A stretch of 64,000 nucleotides of DNA from Actinomadura_E scrupuli (GTDB lineage Bacteria; Actinomycetota; Actinomycetes; Streptosporangiales; Streptosporangiaceae), in the NCBI RefSeq assembly GCF_050971785.1, contig NZ_JBPCCU010000003.1:806001-870000 (forward strand), in the 5' to 3' direction. The position numbers and the translations under genes were made by a program. The notes beneath the pieces are model-generated. The model saw only the letters and a program-made list of their open reading frames with translations. It made no database searches and was not told the origin of the DNA. Every line of letters starts with the position of its first letter. Position 1 is the stretch's first letter. Of the stretch, positions 57,613 through 64,000 are shown piece after piece.

Positions 57613-58994
57613 CCCCCCAGGAGTCCATCGAGCGGGCCCTGGAGCTGTCCACGGCCGACGACTGCGTCGTGCTCGCCGACGAGGCCAGCGGCGCCAACCT
57701 GCGCTGGGCCGGCAACACGCTGACCACCAACGGGGTCACCCGGTCCCGGCGGCTCACGGTCATCGCCCTGCGCAAGAAGGGCGACGGGGTCGCGGCCGGG
57801 GTCGTCTCCCGGGCCGGTGTGACGCCGGACGGCATCGAGGCCGTCGTCCGGGCCGCGGAGGCGGTCGCCGCGGGCAACGAGCCGGCCGAGGACGCCGCTC
57901 CCCTGACCGGCCCGGCGCAGGTCTCCCCCGGCTGGGACGACGAGCCCGCCGAGACCGCGATCGGCGTCTTCGAGGGCTTCGCCCCGGCGCTGGGCGAGGC
58001 GTTCGACGCGGCCGCGGCCTCCGGGCGCAGGCTGTACGGCTTCGCCCACCACGAGATGACCTCCACCTTCGTGGGCACCTCGTCGGGCCTGCGGCTGCGC
58101 CACGACCAGCCCACCGGCAAGGTCGAGCTCAACGCCAAGACCGGCGACCTGACCGGCTCCGCGTGGACCGGGGTGAACACCCGCGACTTCCGCGGGGTCG
58201 ACGTCGCGGGCATGACCGCCGAGCTCGACCGCCGGCTCGACTGGGGCCTGCGCCGGATCGACCTTCCCGCGGGCCGGTACGAGACGCTGCTGCCGCCCAG
58301 TGCCGTGGCCGACCTCATGACCTACCTCTACTGGTCGGCGGGGGCACGCGACGCCCACGACGGCCGCACGGTCTTCAGCAGGCCCGGCGGGGGCACCCGG
58401 GTCGGGGATCGCCTCGCCGACGTCCCGGTGCGGCTGTGGAGCGACCCGCGGGCGGCGGGCCTGGAGTGCGCGCCGTTCGTCATCGCGCACGCCTCCGGCG
58501 GCGACTCCTCGGTCTTCGACAACGGGCTGGCGCTGCACCCCACCGACTGGATCTCCGAGGGCAGGCTGTCCGCGCTGATCCAGACCCGGCACTCGGCCCG
58601 GCTGACCGGGCTGCCGCTGACGCCCGGCGTCGACAACCTGCTCATGGCGGGCCCGGAGGGGAGTACGGCCTCGCTCGACGAGATGGTCGCGCGGACCGGG
58701 CGGGGGCTGCTGCTGACCTGCCTGTGGTACATCCGCGAGGTCGACCCGCAGAACCTGCTGCTCACCGGTCTCACCCGCGACGGGGTCTATCTGGTCGAGG
58801 ACGGCGAGGTCGTCGGCCAGGTCAACAACTTCCGGTTCAACGAGAGCCCGGTGGGCCTGCTCCAGCGGCTGACCGAGGTCGGCGCGTCGGTGCAGACGCT
58901 GCCCCGGGAATGGTCGGACTACTTCACCCGGACCGCCATGCCGCCGATCCGGGTGAGCGACTTCAACATGTCGACGGTCAGCCAGGCCTCCTGA
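57609..58994 (+). CDS. TldE/PmbA-type partner of TldD
   Basis: This is a 461-residue PmbA/TldE family protein, paralogous to TldD but without the HExxxH zinc site. It forms the chamber-shaped heterodimer with TldD. Visible segments are LRWAGNTLTTNGVTRSRRLTV, GFAHHEMTSTFVGTSSGLRLRH, ASGGDSSVFDNGLALHPTDWISEGRL and LLLTCLWYIREVDPQNLLLTGLTRDGVYLVEDG. The GTG overlaps the tldD stop (GTGA), so translation is coupled. A strong terminator follows. Confidence 0.93.
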
Positions 58995-59028
58995 GCCGGG
59001 GTCGTTCGCGCACGCTCACCCCCGCGTA

Positions 59029-59063
59029 CGGACACCTGCCGGTCAAGGGCCGGCAGGTGTCCG
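59029..59063. terminator. Terminator after tldE
   Basis: A 14-bp perfect stem, CGGACACCTGCCGG with its complement, encloses a 7-nt loop between tldE and the convergent dodecin gene, so it can serve both. Confidence 0.75.
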
Positions 59064-59095
59064 GTTCCGGCCGCCAGGGGTTCCGGCCCGGCCCG

Positions 59096-59308
59096 TCAGC
59101 TGTCCTCGAGGCGGAAGCCCACCTTCATGCCGACCTGGAAGTGGGCGACCTCGCCGTCCACGATCTGCCCGCGCACCTCGGTGACCTCGAACCAGTCGAG
59201 GTGACGAAGGGTCTGCCCGGCCCTGCGGACGCCGCTGCGGATGGCCGCCTCGACGCCCTCCGGCGATGTGCCGACGATCTCCGTCACCCGATAGGTGCGC
59301 TCGGTCAT
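59096..59308 (-). CDS. Dodecin family flavin-binding protein
   Basis: This 70-residue protein folds as a small beta-alpha-beta-beta unit that assembles into a dodecamer storing or buffering flavin (or CoA). Typical sequence: YRVTEIVGTSPEGVEAAI, then LRHLDWFEVTEVRGQIVDG, where the Trp stacks on the flavin. Length matches the family. AGGAGG lies 8 nt before the ATG. It is divergent from the DUF3099 gene. Confidence 0.95.
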   Translation of the reverse strand: MTERTYRVTEIVGTSPEGVEAAIRSGVRRAGQTLRHLDWFEVTEVRGQIVDGEVAHFQVGMKVGFRLEDS

Positions 59309-59349
59309 TGGGGCTACCTCCTGCTATGTAGATCCGATTGATGTGGGGC

Positions 59350-59355
59350 TACCGT
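59350..59355 (+). promoter_or_regulatory. -10 box of the DUF3099 gene (leaderless)
   Basis: TACCGT lies 6 nt before the GTG at 59362 and decides that start over the upstream TTG and GTG codons. Confidence 0.4.
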
Positions 59356-59361
59356 GGAGTG

Positions 59362-59697
59362 GTGAGGTTCATTCCCCGCCGCAAGGCAGCAGATGTCTAC
59401 ACGGTCACCGAAGCTCACCGGCCTCTCTCGGAGGACATCCGTTACCGCCAGCGGCGGTACCTGCTGTCGATGGGGATCCGCACGGTGTGCATCCTGGTCG
59501 CCGTGTTCCTTGCCGGCCATGTGCCGCTCTGGGCATTGATGATCCCACTCTCCGGCGCGATCGTCCTCCCTTACGTGAGCGTGGTCTTCGCCAACGGCGG
59601 CCGGGAACCCGAGAAGAGCCATCCGGTGCGCGCCGGAACGTGGGACGAGCCGGTCCGTAAGCAGATTTCCGGCCCCGGTCCGCAAATCCGGTCGTGA
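59362..59697 (+). CDS. DUF3099 membrane protein
   Basis: This 111-residue actinobacterial protein of unknown function has the conserved N-terminal YTVTEAHRPLSEDIRYRQRRYL motif and two membrane helices (MGIRTVCILVAVFLAGH and ALMIPLSGAIVLPYVSVVFA). A short charged tail follows. The GTG at 59362 is preferred for its -10 box. Seven bases after its stop a new promoter-like sequence begins for the candidate small RNA. Confidence 0.88.
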   Translation: MRFIPRRKAADVYTVTEAHRPLSEDIRYRQRRYLLSMGIRTVCILVAVFLAGHVPLWALMIPLSGAIVLPYVSVVFANGGREPEKSHPVRAGTWDEPVRKQISGPGPQIRS

Positions 59698-59704
59698 CTT
59701 TCCC

Positions 59705-59736
59705 TTGACTAACTATGGGGGGTTTCGGTGTACGAT
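59705..59736 (+). promoter_or_regulatory. Promoter candidate of the C-rich-loop RNA
   Basis: TTGACT (59705-59710) is followed by TACGAT (59731-59736), preceded by TG. The 20-nt spacer is long; TGTACG at 59729 would give 18 nt. GTAC-N5-GTAC (59730-59742) overlaps the -10 box and may be an operator. Transcription would begin near 59743. Confidence 0.5.
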
Positions 59737-59742
59737 TTGTAC

Positions 59743-59862
59743 CGGCGCTCCGGTCCCCCGTCGGGGCGCCCGTGCCGGTGTTCCGGGCCCCCGTCGGAAC
59801 ACCGATGATGCGACGCCGGGTGGATTGCCCCCGTATCCACCCGGCGTCGCTTTCAACTTTCC
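59743..59862 (+). ncRNA. Candidate small RNA with three C5-loop hairpins (6C-like)
   Basis: The region folds into three consecutive hairpins with 9-nt loops of the same type. Hairpin 1 (59744-59770) has a 9-bp stem with loop GTCCCCCGT. Hairpin 2 (59777-59803) has a 9-bp stem with loop GGCCCCCGT. Hairpin 3 (59811-59849) has a perfect 15-bp stem with loop TGCCCCCGT, followed by CTTTCAACTTTCC like an intrinsic terminator. The stems differ in sequence while pairing, loop length and CCCCCGT are kept. C-rich loops exposed on short hairpins are the hallmark of the actinobacterial 6C RNA and of several mycobacterial sRNAs that pair with G-rich ribosome-binding sites. No open frame fits the region. 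Target and function are unknown. Confidence 0.7.
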
Positions 59863-60005
59863 AGACGCTGCGATGACCCTGGCCCGCCCCGGCCGTGCCC
59901 TTTCGCGCCCGCTCGCCGGCAGCCCCGCACGCGGTGTCCGCACGGTGTCCGCATGGCGCCTGCCTGCGGGCGCGGCACCGCGTAGCACGCCGTGCCACCC
60001 CCGGT

Positions 60006-60011
60006 TAACAT
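60006..60011 (+). promoter_or_regulatory. -10 box of the toxin-antitoxin operon (leaderless)
   Basis: TAACAT is 7 nt before the antitoxin ATG. Apart from this box and a GC-rich run, 59863-60018 shows nothing recognisable. Confidence 0.5.
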
Positions 60012-60018
60012 GGACGGT

Positions 60019-60288
60019 ATGACCGCTCAGCCGGAGATCACCCAGCGGGACCTGCGCAGCCGCTCCAAGGAGATCATGGACGCTGTCGAGAACGGGCAGA
60101 CGTTCACCGTCACCCGCGACGGCCACAAGATCGGTGAGCTGGTCCCGCTCCGCCGTCGCCGCCGGTTCGTCCCCCGAGCCGAGTTCGCCGCCATGTCGGC
60201 CAACGCGCCCGCGATCGATCTCGCCGCGTTCCGCGCCGACCAGGACGCGGCCGCCGACCAGGATCTGAGCGATCCCTATGACCGATGA
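60019..60288 (+). CDS. Type II antitoxin, Phd/YefM family
   Basis: This 89-residue antitoxin has the Phd/YefM DNA-binding fold at the N-terminus (EITQRDLRSRSKEIMDAVENGQTFTVTRDGHKIGELVPL). An Arg-rich bridge (RRRRRF) precedes an Ala/Asp-rich C-terminal tail that would fold on the toxin. It should repress its own operon. The ATG at 60019 is chosen because TAACAT lies 7 nt upstream; an upstream in-frame codon at 59992 is less likely. Its end overlaps the toxin start by 11 nt, the usual coupling in such modules. Confidence 0.92.
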   Translation: MTAQPEITQRDLRSRSKEIMDAVENGQTFTVTRDGHKIGELVPLRRRRRFVPRAEFAAMSANAPAIDLAAFRADQDAAADQDLSDPYDR

Positions 60289-60760
60289 GCGCCGGGCACA
60301 GGGGCTGCTCGACACCAACATCATGATCCTGCGCGCCCGGCTGGACCCCGCCGAGCTGCCCGCCGAGATGGCGATCAGCGCGGTGACCCTCGCTGAGCTC
60401 TCGGCCGGACCGCACGAGGTCCGCCGCAACGAGGAGCAGGGCGACTATGACGAGCACGCCGAACGCGCACGGCGCCTGGACGTCCTCCAGCGGGCCGAGA
60501 ACGAGTTCGACCCCATCCCGTTCGACGCGGAGGCCGCGCGCATCTTCGGCAGAGTCTGCGCCGCCGTCGTCGCCACCGGCCGCAAGCCGCGGCGCAGGGT
60601 CGCCGACCTGATGATCGCCTCCATCGCGATCGCCGAGCGGCTGCCGCTTTACACCACCAACCCCGACGACTTCCAGGGACTCGAGGACCTCCTCACCATC
60701 GTGACCGTCACCCGGCCGGACGCATCCTCCCGGCCCGGGCCCGTGACGTCCGTACCGTGA
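60278..60760 (+). CDS. Type II toxin, VapC-like PIN-domain ribonuclease
   Basis: This is a 160-residue PIN-domain RNase, the toxin partner of the Phd-like antitoxin. The conserved acidic residues are visible: Asp in GLLDTNIMI, Glu in TLAELSAG, Asp in RVADLMIASIA, and the C-terminal TTNPDDFQGL. A charged insert (EVRRNEEQGDYDEHAERARR) and a 20-residue Pro/Ser tail extend the domain. It would cleave RNA, in known VapCs often tRNA or rRNA. It is convergent with the EamA gene with a 10-bp gap. Confidence 0.94.
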   Translation: MTDERRAQGLLDTNIMILRARLDPAELPAEMAISAVTLAELSAGPHEVRRNEEQGDYDEHAERARRLDVLQRAENEFDPIPFDAEAARIFGRVCAAVVATGRKPRRRVADLMIASIAIAERLPLYTTNPDDFQGLEDLLTIVTVTRPDASSRPGPVTSVP

Positions 60761-60770
60761 CGGCACCGCG

Positions 60771-61733
60771 CTAACGGCGCCGCCGCGGGCGTGCCCGCCC
60801 GTTGCTGGTGGCCACCACCTCCAGCCCGGCGAGGATGAGCAGCGCGCCGGGGATCGCCGTCCACGACGGCACCTGCCCGAGCCAGAGCGCGGCGATCAGC
60901 GCCGCCACCGGGACCTCCAGCAGGATGGCCGCGGACACCACGGTGGCGCTGGTGGTCTTCAGCACCCGGTTGAACAACGTGTGGCCGAGCAGCTGCGCCG
61001 TCGCCGTCAGGACGAGGATCTTGATCCAGGCGTCGCCGGACAGCCCGGTCAGGCGCTGCCCGGTGGCGAGCGCGGCGAGCCCGAGCACCAGCGCCGCGGT
61101 GCCGTAGCAGATCACCGCGTAGGGCGTGAGGGACACCGTCTGGCGGACCCTGGCACCGAAGGTCATGTACACCGCGGCGAGCGCGCCCGCCAGCAGCGCG
61201 ACCAGGTCCCCGGCGAACGCCCGGCCCGACACGTGCAGGTCGGCGCTGGACAGAGCGACGACACCGACGGTGGCGACCACGATGCCCGCCCAGGCGCGCG
61301 CGGAGACCCGGTCGCCGCGGGCTCTCGCGATGAACGCGGCGAAGATCGGCTGGGCGGCGGCGAAGGCGGTCGCCGAGGCGACCGAGGTCATCGTCAGGCT
61401 CGAGGTCCAGGCCGCGAAGTGCCCGCCCAGGGCGAGCCCCGCGGCCAGTGCGGCCAGCCACTCCGCGCGGCGCAGCGAGCGGAACTCGCCCAGGTGCCGC
61501 CAGAACGCGAAGGGGGCGAGCGCCCCGGCGCCGATCACGTTGCGCCAGAACGCGATCGCCAGTGCCGGGGCGGCGGTGGCCGCGATCAGCGGGCCGGAGG
61601 CGCCGACCGCGCACAGGGCGACCGCGAGGACCACCAGGTCGGGGGTGGACGGCCGGTGGATCGCCGAGACCTGCGGCGACTCGACGGCAGGGGGCGGTAC
61701 GGGCGTCGGGGATGTCAGGAGTGCTCCCTGCAC
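60771..61733 (-). CDS. EamA/DMT-family transporter
   Basis: This 320-residue drug/metabolite transporter has ten predicted membrane helices in two EamA repeats (about 30-155 and 175-305) and a basic tail. Typical features are the ALAIAFWRNVIGAGALAPFAF segment and VASATAFAAAQPIFAAFIA. The substrate is unknown. The GTG at 61733 is the only reasonable start but has no Shine-Dalgarno. Upstream, TAGGCT (61758-61763, minus) would start a transcript that carries an 8-codon ATG frame (61741-61715) overlapping the GTG, a possible attenuating upstream peptide. Confidence 0.9.
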   Translation of the reverse strand: MQGALLTSPTPVPPPAVESPQVSAIHRPSTPDLVVLAVALCAVGASGPLIAATAAPALAIAFWRNVIGAGALAPFAFWRHLGEFRSLRRAEWLAALAAGLALGGHFAAWTSSLTMTSVASATAFAAAQPIFAAFIARARGDRVSARAWAGIVVATVGVVALSSADLHVSGRAFAGDLVALLAGALAAVYMTFGARVRQTVSLTPYAVICYGTAALVLGLAALATGQRLTGLSGDAWIKILVLTATAQLLGHTLFNRVLKTTSATVVSAAILLEVPVAALIAALWLGQVPSWTAIPGALLILAGLEVVATSNGRARPRRRR

Positions 61734-61805
61734 GGGGTCATGACGAATTCCGGGAGCAGCCTAACCGGGTCCGGCGGGAAGGACGATCGCCGCCCCCCGC
61801 CGCCG

Positions 61806-62321
61806 TCAGGGCGTGTCCGGCAGCTGTTCGGTCCGGGTCCGGAAGGGGCGGAAGCCCCGCCTCCGGTAGTTCGGCAGGGCGTTGGGATGGTCGACGCTCG
61901 AGGTGTGCAGCCATACCCGGCTCACCGGCTCGCCGTCGGCCGGCTCGGCAGCCCATGCCTGCCGGACGGTCAGGGTCAGCGCGTGCCCGCCCAGCCCCCT
62001 GCCGACGTACTCCGGGAGCAGCCCGAACGTGGTGATCTCCACCTGGCCGCGGGGCTGCGGCTCGATGTCGGCGATGCCGGCGACCTCGGAGCCGTACCGG
62101 ATGAGCCAATACCCGCGAAGGGGATGGGCCAGCCACCGCGCCCACTCCTCGTCCGACCGGGTGGCGCTCCGCCACTTGTACGGAGCCCCGATCCGGGCCT
62201 GCGTCGCCGCGATCAGCGGCGAGGACCGGTCGACGCGGTCGAGGGTGACCTCGGGAACCGGCCGGGCGGGGTTCAGCTCGTCGGGGCCGGTCATCTCGAG
62301 ATAGGTGACGATCTGTTCCAT
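61806..62321 (-). CDS. GNAT-family N-acetyltransferase
   Basis: This 171-residue acetyltransferase has ADIEPQPRGQVEITTFGLLPEYVGRGLGGHALTLTVR, which contains the acetyl-CoA pyrophosphate loop (YVGRGLGG), and a C-terminal VDHPNALPNYRRRGFRPF motif as in the GNAT domain. The acceptor is unknown. The ATG at 62321 has TAGCCT exactly 7 nt upstream and no Shine-Dalgarno. It is downstream of the DUF6292 gene on the same strand with a 34-bp gap. Confidence 0.9.
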   Translation of the reverse strand: MEQIVTYLEMTGPDELNPARPVPEVTLDRVDRSSPLIAATQARIGAPYKWRSATRSDEEWARWLAHPLRGYWLIRYGSEVAGIADIEPQPRGQVEITTFGLLPEYVGRGLGGHALTLTVRQAWAAEPADGEPVSRVWLHTSSVDHPNALPNYRRRGFRPFRTRTEQLPDTP

Positions 62322-62328
62322 GGCGCCG

Positions 62329-62334
62329 AGGCTA
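62329..62334 (-). promoter_or_regulatory. -10 box of the GNAT gene (leaderless)
   Basis: TAGCCT on the minus strand lies 7 nt before the ATG. Confidence 0.5.
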
Positions 62335-62355
62335 GCGGGAGAGGCGCCCCGGAGG

Positions 62356-62799
62356 TCAACGGCCGGCCCGGTCCGTACCCGCGGGGTCGTAGGCCAGCAG
62401 CCCCTCGGCGAAGCCGTCGTCGTCGGCCGCCGAGCGGTAGCGCAGCGGCTCGCCGGGGACGTGGTCGGCGAGCTCCTCCCCCGCGGCGATCCGCACGACG
62501 AGCCCGGCGAACCGGTCGGGCTCGGGCAGCACCTCGCCGCCGAACTGGCCGTGGGTGTAGGTCTCGGCCGCGGGGAAGTCCTCGGCCTTGCGGGAGTAAC
62601 CCCAGCCGTGCTCCTCGGTCCAGCCCAGGTCCAGCAGCTCGACGCGGCCCCGGCTCCCGAGCACCAGCGCCTCGATGGACCCCGTCCGCAGGCCCTCGTC
62701 GCCGGCGTCGACCGCCGCGATCTCCACGCCGAAGGACTGCAGGGCGGCCTCGCAGGCACCGAGATAGCCCACGTGCGCCCACCGCGACACCCTGGTCAT
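62356..62799 (-). CDS. DUF6292 family protein (probable)
   Basis: This is a 147-residue protein of unknown function. The layout fits DUF6292: an N-terminal helix (YLGACEAALQSFGVEI), a beta stretch with LLDLGWTEEHGWGYS, and the GGEVLPEPDRFAGLVVRIAAG segment. The C-terminal 35 residues are variable. It starts 9 bp after the stop of the Scr1-type regulator, so the two are co-transcribed. DUF6292 genes are often found near XRE-type regulators in streptomycetes and relatives, but no mechanism is known to me. Confidence 0.7.
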   Translation of the reverse strand: MTRVSRWAHVGYLGACEAALQSFGVEIAAVDAGDEGLRTGSIEALVLGSRGRVELLDLGWTEEHGWGYSRKAEDFPAAETYTHGQFGGEVLPEPDRFAGLVVRIAAGEELADHVPGEPLRYRSAADDDGFAEGLLAYDPAGTDRAGR

Positions 62800-62808
62800 C
62801 GGCGGCCG

Positions 62809-63675
62809 TCAGAGCTCGTCGAGCAGCGTGCCGAGCATGCGCCTGGTGCCTGCGGTGTTCTCCGCCTGCACGCACAGCCGGTCCATGGTGCTCATGTAGT
62901 CGTTGAGCTGCTCGCGCTTGTCGAGGTAGAGGGCGCTGTTGAGCTGCTCGAGGTAGACCACGTCGGGCAGGTCCGGCTCGGCGAACCGCAGGATGGTGAA
63001 GGGGCCGCCGGCCGCCGCGTGGGCACCGGCGTGGAACGGGACGATCTGGAGGGTGACGTTCTGCAGCGCGGTGAGCTCGAGCAGGTGCTTCAGCTGACCG
63101 CGGAGCACCTCGCGCCCGCCCGGCGACCGCCGCAGCGCCGCCTCGTCCAGCACCGCCCACAGCTTGGGGCCGCCCGGCTGGGTGAGCAGCTGACGGCGCC
63201 TCATCCGCAGGTCGACGCGGCGGTCGATCTCCTCGGCCGGAGCGTGCGAGTTCGCGATCATGATGACGGCACGGGCGTAGTCCTCGGTCTGCATCAGCCC
63301 GTGCACGAACTGCATCTCGTAGCTGCGGATGACCGAGGCGGCCGCCTCCAGCCCGACGTAGACCTCGAACCAGGCGGGCAGGATGTCGCCGTACTGGTGC
63401 CACCAGCCCGGGGTGCTGGCCTGCCGGGCGAGCGCCAGGAGCGCCTCGCGCTCCTCCTCGCCGGTGATGCCGTACAGCGTCAGCAGATCGGCGACGTCGC
63501 GCTGCTTGAAGCCGCTGCGCCCCAGCTCCAGCCGGCTGATCTTGGAGTGGGTGGCGCGGATCGCGTCCGCGGCCTCCTCACGGGTGAGCCGCCTGGTCTC
63601 GCGGAGCCTGCGCATCTGTGCGCCCAGCATGATCCGCAGCGCCGTGGGCCCGCCCCGGGGGCCGCCGGTCCCCAT
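62809..63675 (-). CDS. Scr1/WhiJ-like helix-turn-helix regulator (XRE + DUF5753)
   Basis: This 288-residue regulator has an N-terminal XRE helix-turn-helix (LGAQMRRLRETRRLTREEAADAIRATHSKISRLELGR, about 10-60) and a C-terminal DUF5753 effector domain (PAWFEVYVGLEAAASVIRSYE, GLMQTEDYARAVI, LAVLDEAALRR-like, QIVPF). Such proteins act with small DUF397 partners in actinobacterial development and are also annotated as TA-like antitoxins. The ATG at 63675 gives the usual length; a GTG at 63756 with GGAG upstream would add 27 low-complexity residues. It is followed by the DUF6292 gene. Confidence 0.9.
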   Translation of the reverse strand: MGTGGPRGGPTALRIMLGAQMRRLRETRRLTREEAADAIRATHSKISRLELGRSGFKQRDVADLLTLYGITGEEEREALLALARQASTPGWWHQYGDILPAWFEVYVGLEAAASVIRSYEMQFVHGLMQTEDYARAVIMIANSHAPAEEIDRRVDLRMRRRQLLTQPGGPKLWAVLDEAALRRSPGGREVLRGQLKHLLELTALQNVTLQIVPFHAGAHAAAGGPFTILRFAEPDLPDVVYLEQLNSALYLDKREQLNDYMSTMDRLCVQAENTAGTRRMLGTLLDEL

Positions 63676-63873
63676 GGCCGGAGCGCCCTCTCCCGGCCGA
63701 TCAGCGTTCTGGAATGCGTCGTCGGGCCGGTCAGGCCCCGCGGTAGACCCGCTCACGTCTCCCACTCTCCGGTCTCCACCGCACGGCCAGCCGCCGGGCT
63801 CACGCCCCGTGCGCGGTCGTGCGTTCCCGCCCCGCGCCGGGCAACCGGACGATTCTGCCCGGTGTCCCATGGC

Positions 63874-63951
63874 GCACTGTCGTCCCGATAGTGCTGTTGA
63901 TATCACATCTGCACTCGCAGGCGTACGGGCGAGCACTGTGTGCTACAGCAC
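63874..63951. promoter_or_regulatory. Cluster of AGCAC half-sites upstream of the Scr1-type regulator
   Basis: AGTGCTGT (63890), AGCAC-TGT-GTGCT (63932-63944), ACAGCAC (63945-63951) and GCACTGT (63874) share the same half-site in both directions. TGATATCA (63898-63905) lies among them. They fit an autoregulatory operator. Confidence 0.4.
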
Positions 63952-63962
63952 CGATCGGGAAC

Positions 63963-64000
63963 CTAGCGGATCAGATAGTCGAACTCACCGTCCTTCGCGC
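63963..64000 (-). CDS. 3' end of a minus-strand gene (edge fragment)
   Basis: One minus-strand frame reads AKDGEFDYLIR followed by TAG at the window edge, and would be the last 11 codons of a gene extending beyond. The peptide is too short to identify. DUF397 or other Scr1 partners are common in this position, but nothing here proves it. Confidence 0.3.
   Translation of the reverse strand, partial: AKDGEFDYLIR

Overview
The window is a continuous, very GC-rich stretch of an actinobacterial chromosome. Typical actinobacterial genes support this: a proteasome-type ATPase (arc/mpa), TrmI, mycothiol ligase MshC, DUF3090 and SCO1664-family proteins, DUF3099, an inhA-like fabG-fabI pair and a Scr1/DUF6292 regulatory pair. 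Gene content looks most like Streptosporangiales (Streptosporangium, Nonomuraea and relatives), but that placement is inference. No rRNA, tRNA, insertion sequence, prophage or CRISPR array was seen.

Layout. 1-5.7 kb: the 5' part of arc, trmI, a CBS-containing site-2 protease and two nucleases. 5.8-11.2 kb: a histidine kinase/response regulator pair followed by a MacB/FtsX-type ABC exporter. 11.4-17.6 kb: a complete peptide ABC importer on the minus strand (oppC-SBP-oppB-oppD-oppF). 18.1-24.7 kb: a small membrane protein, a HAD phosphatase, B12-dependent metH, a universal stress protein and a PAC2 protein. 24.9-32.4 kb: a large LuxR-type ATPase regulator followed by two secreted metallopeptidases, an M4 thermolysin-like enzyme and an M1 enzyme. 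The two peptidases share a closely related accessory domain. 32.5-34.6 kb: mshC and a GNAT protein. 34.7-41.5 kb: a DUF2236 protein and a second peptide ABC importer (SBP-D-F-C-B). 41.7-44.8 kb: a SpoU methyltransferase, an acyl-CoA synthetase and a TANGO2-like protein. 44.8-51.8 kb: the SCO1664/DUF3090/phosphoglycerate-mutase block, corA, two aldo/keto reductases and uppP. 51.8-54.3 kb: a RecD2-like protein whose ATPase motifs are eroded, and a secreted lysine/proline-rich protein. 54.3-59.1 kb: fabG-fabI and tldD-tldE. 59.1-64 kb: dodecin, DUF3099, a candidate structured small RNA, a VapBC-type toxin-antitoxin pair, an EamA transporter, a GNAT protein, and a Scr1-type regulator with DUF6292.

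How the genes fit together. Secreted proteases (M4, M1) with two peptide importers suggest a protein-scavenging, soil-type lifestyle. The LuxR ATPase next to the proteases is the natural candidate for their regulator. The two-component pair probably controls the neighbouring ABC exporter, and a perfect palindrome lies between them.

Three items stand out. First, about 59.74-59.86 kb holds three consecutive hairpins whose 9-nt loops all end in CCCCCGT; the last is followed by a T-rich tract, so this looks like a C-rich-loop small RNA related in style to the actinobacterial 6C motif. Second, the RecD2-like protein keeps the helicase architecture but lacks the Walker A lysine and other catalytic residues. 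Third, many genes carry a TANNNT box 6-8 nt before the start codon and no Shine-Dalgarno sequence, which points to widespread leaderless transcripts.
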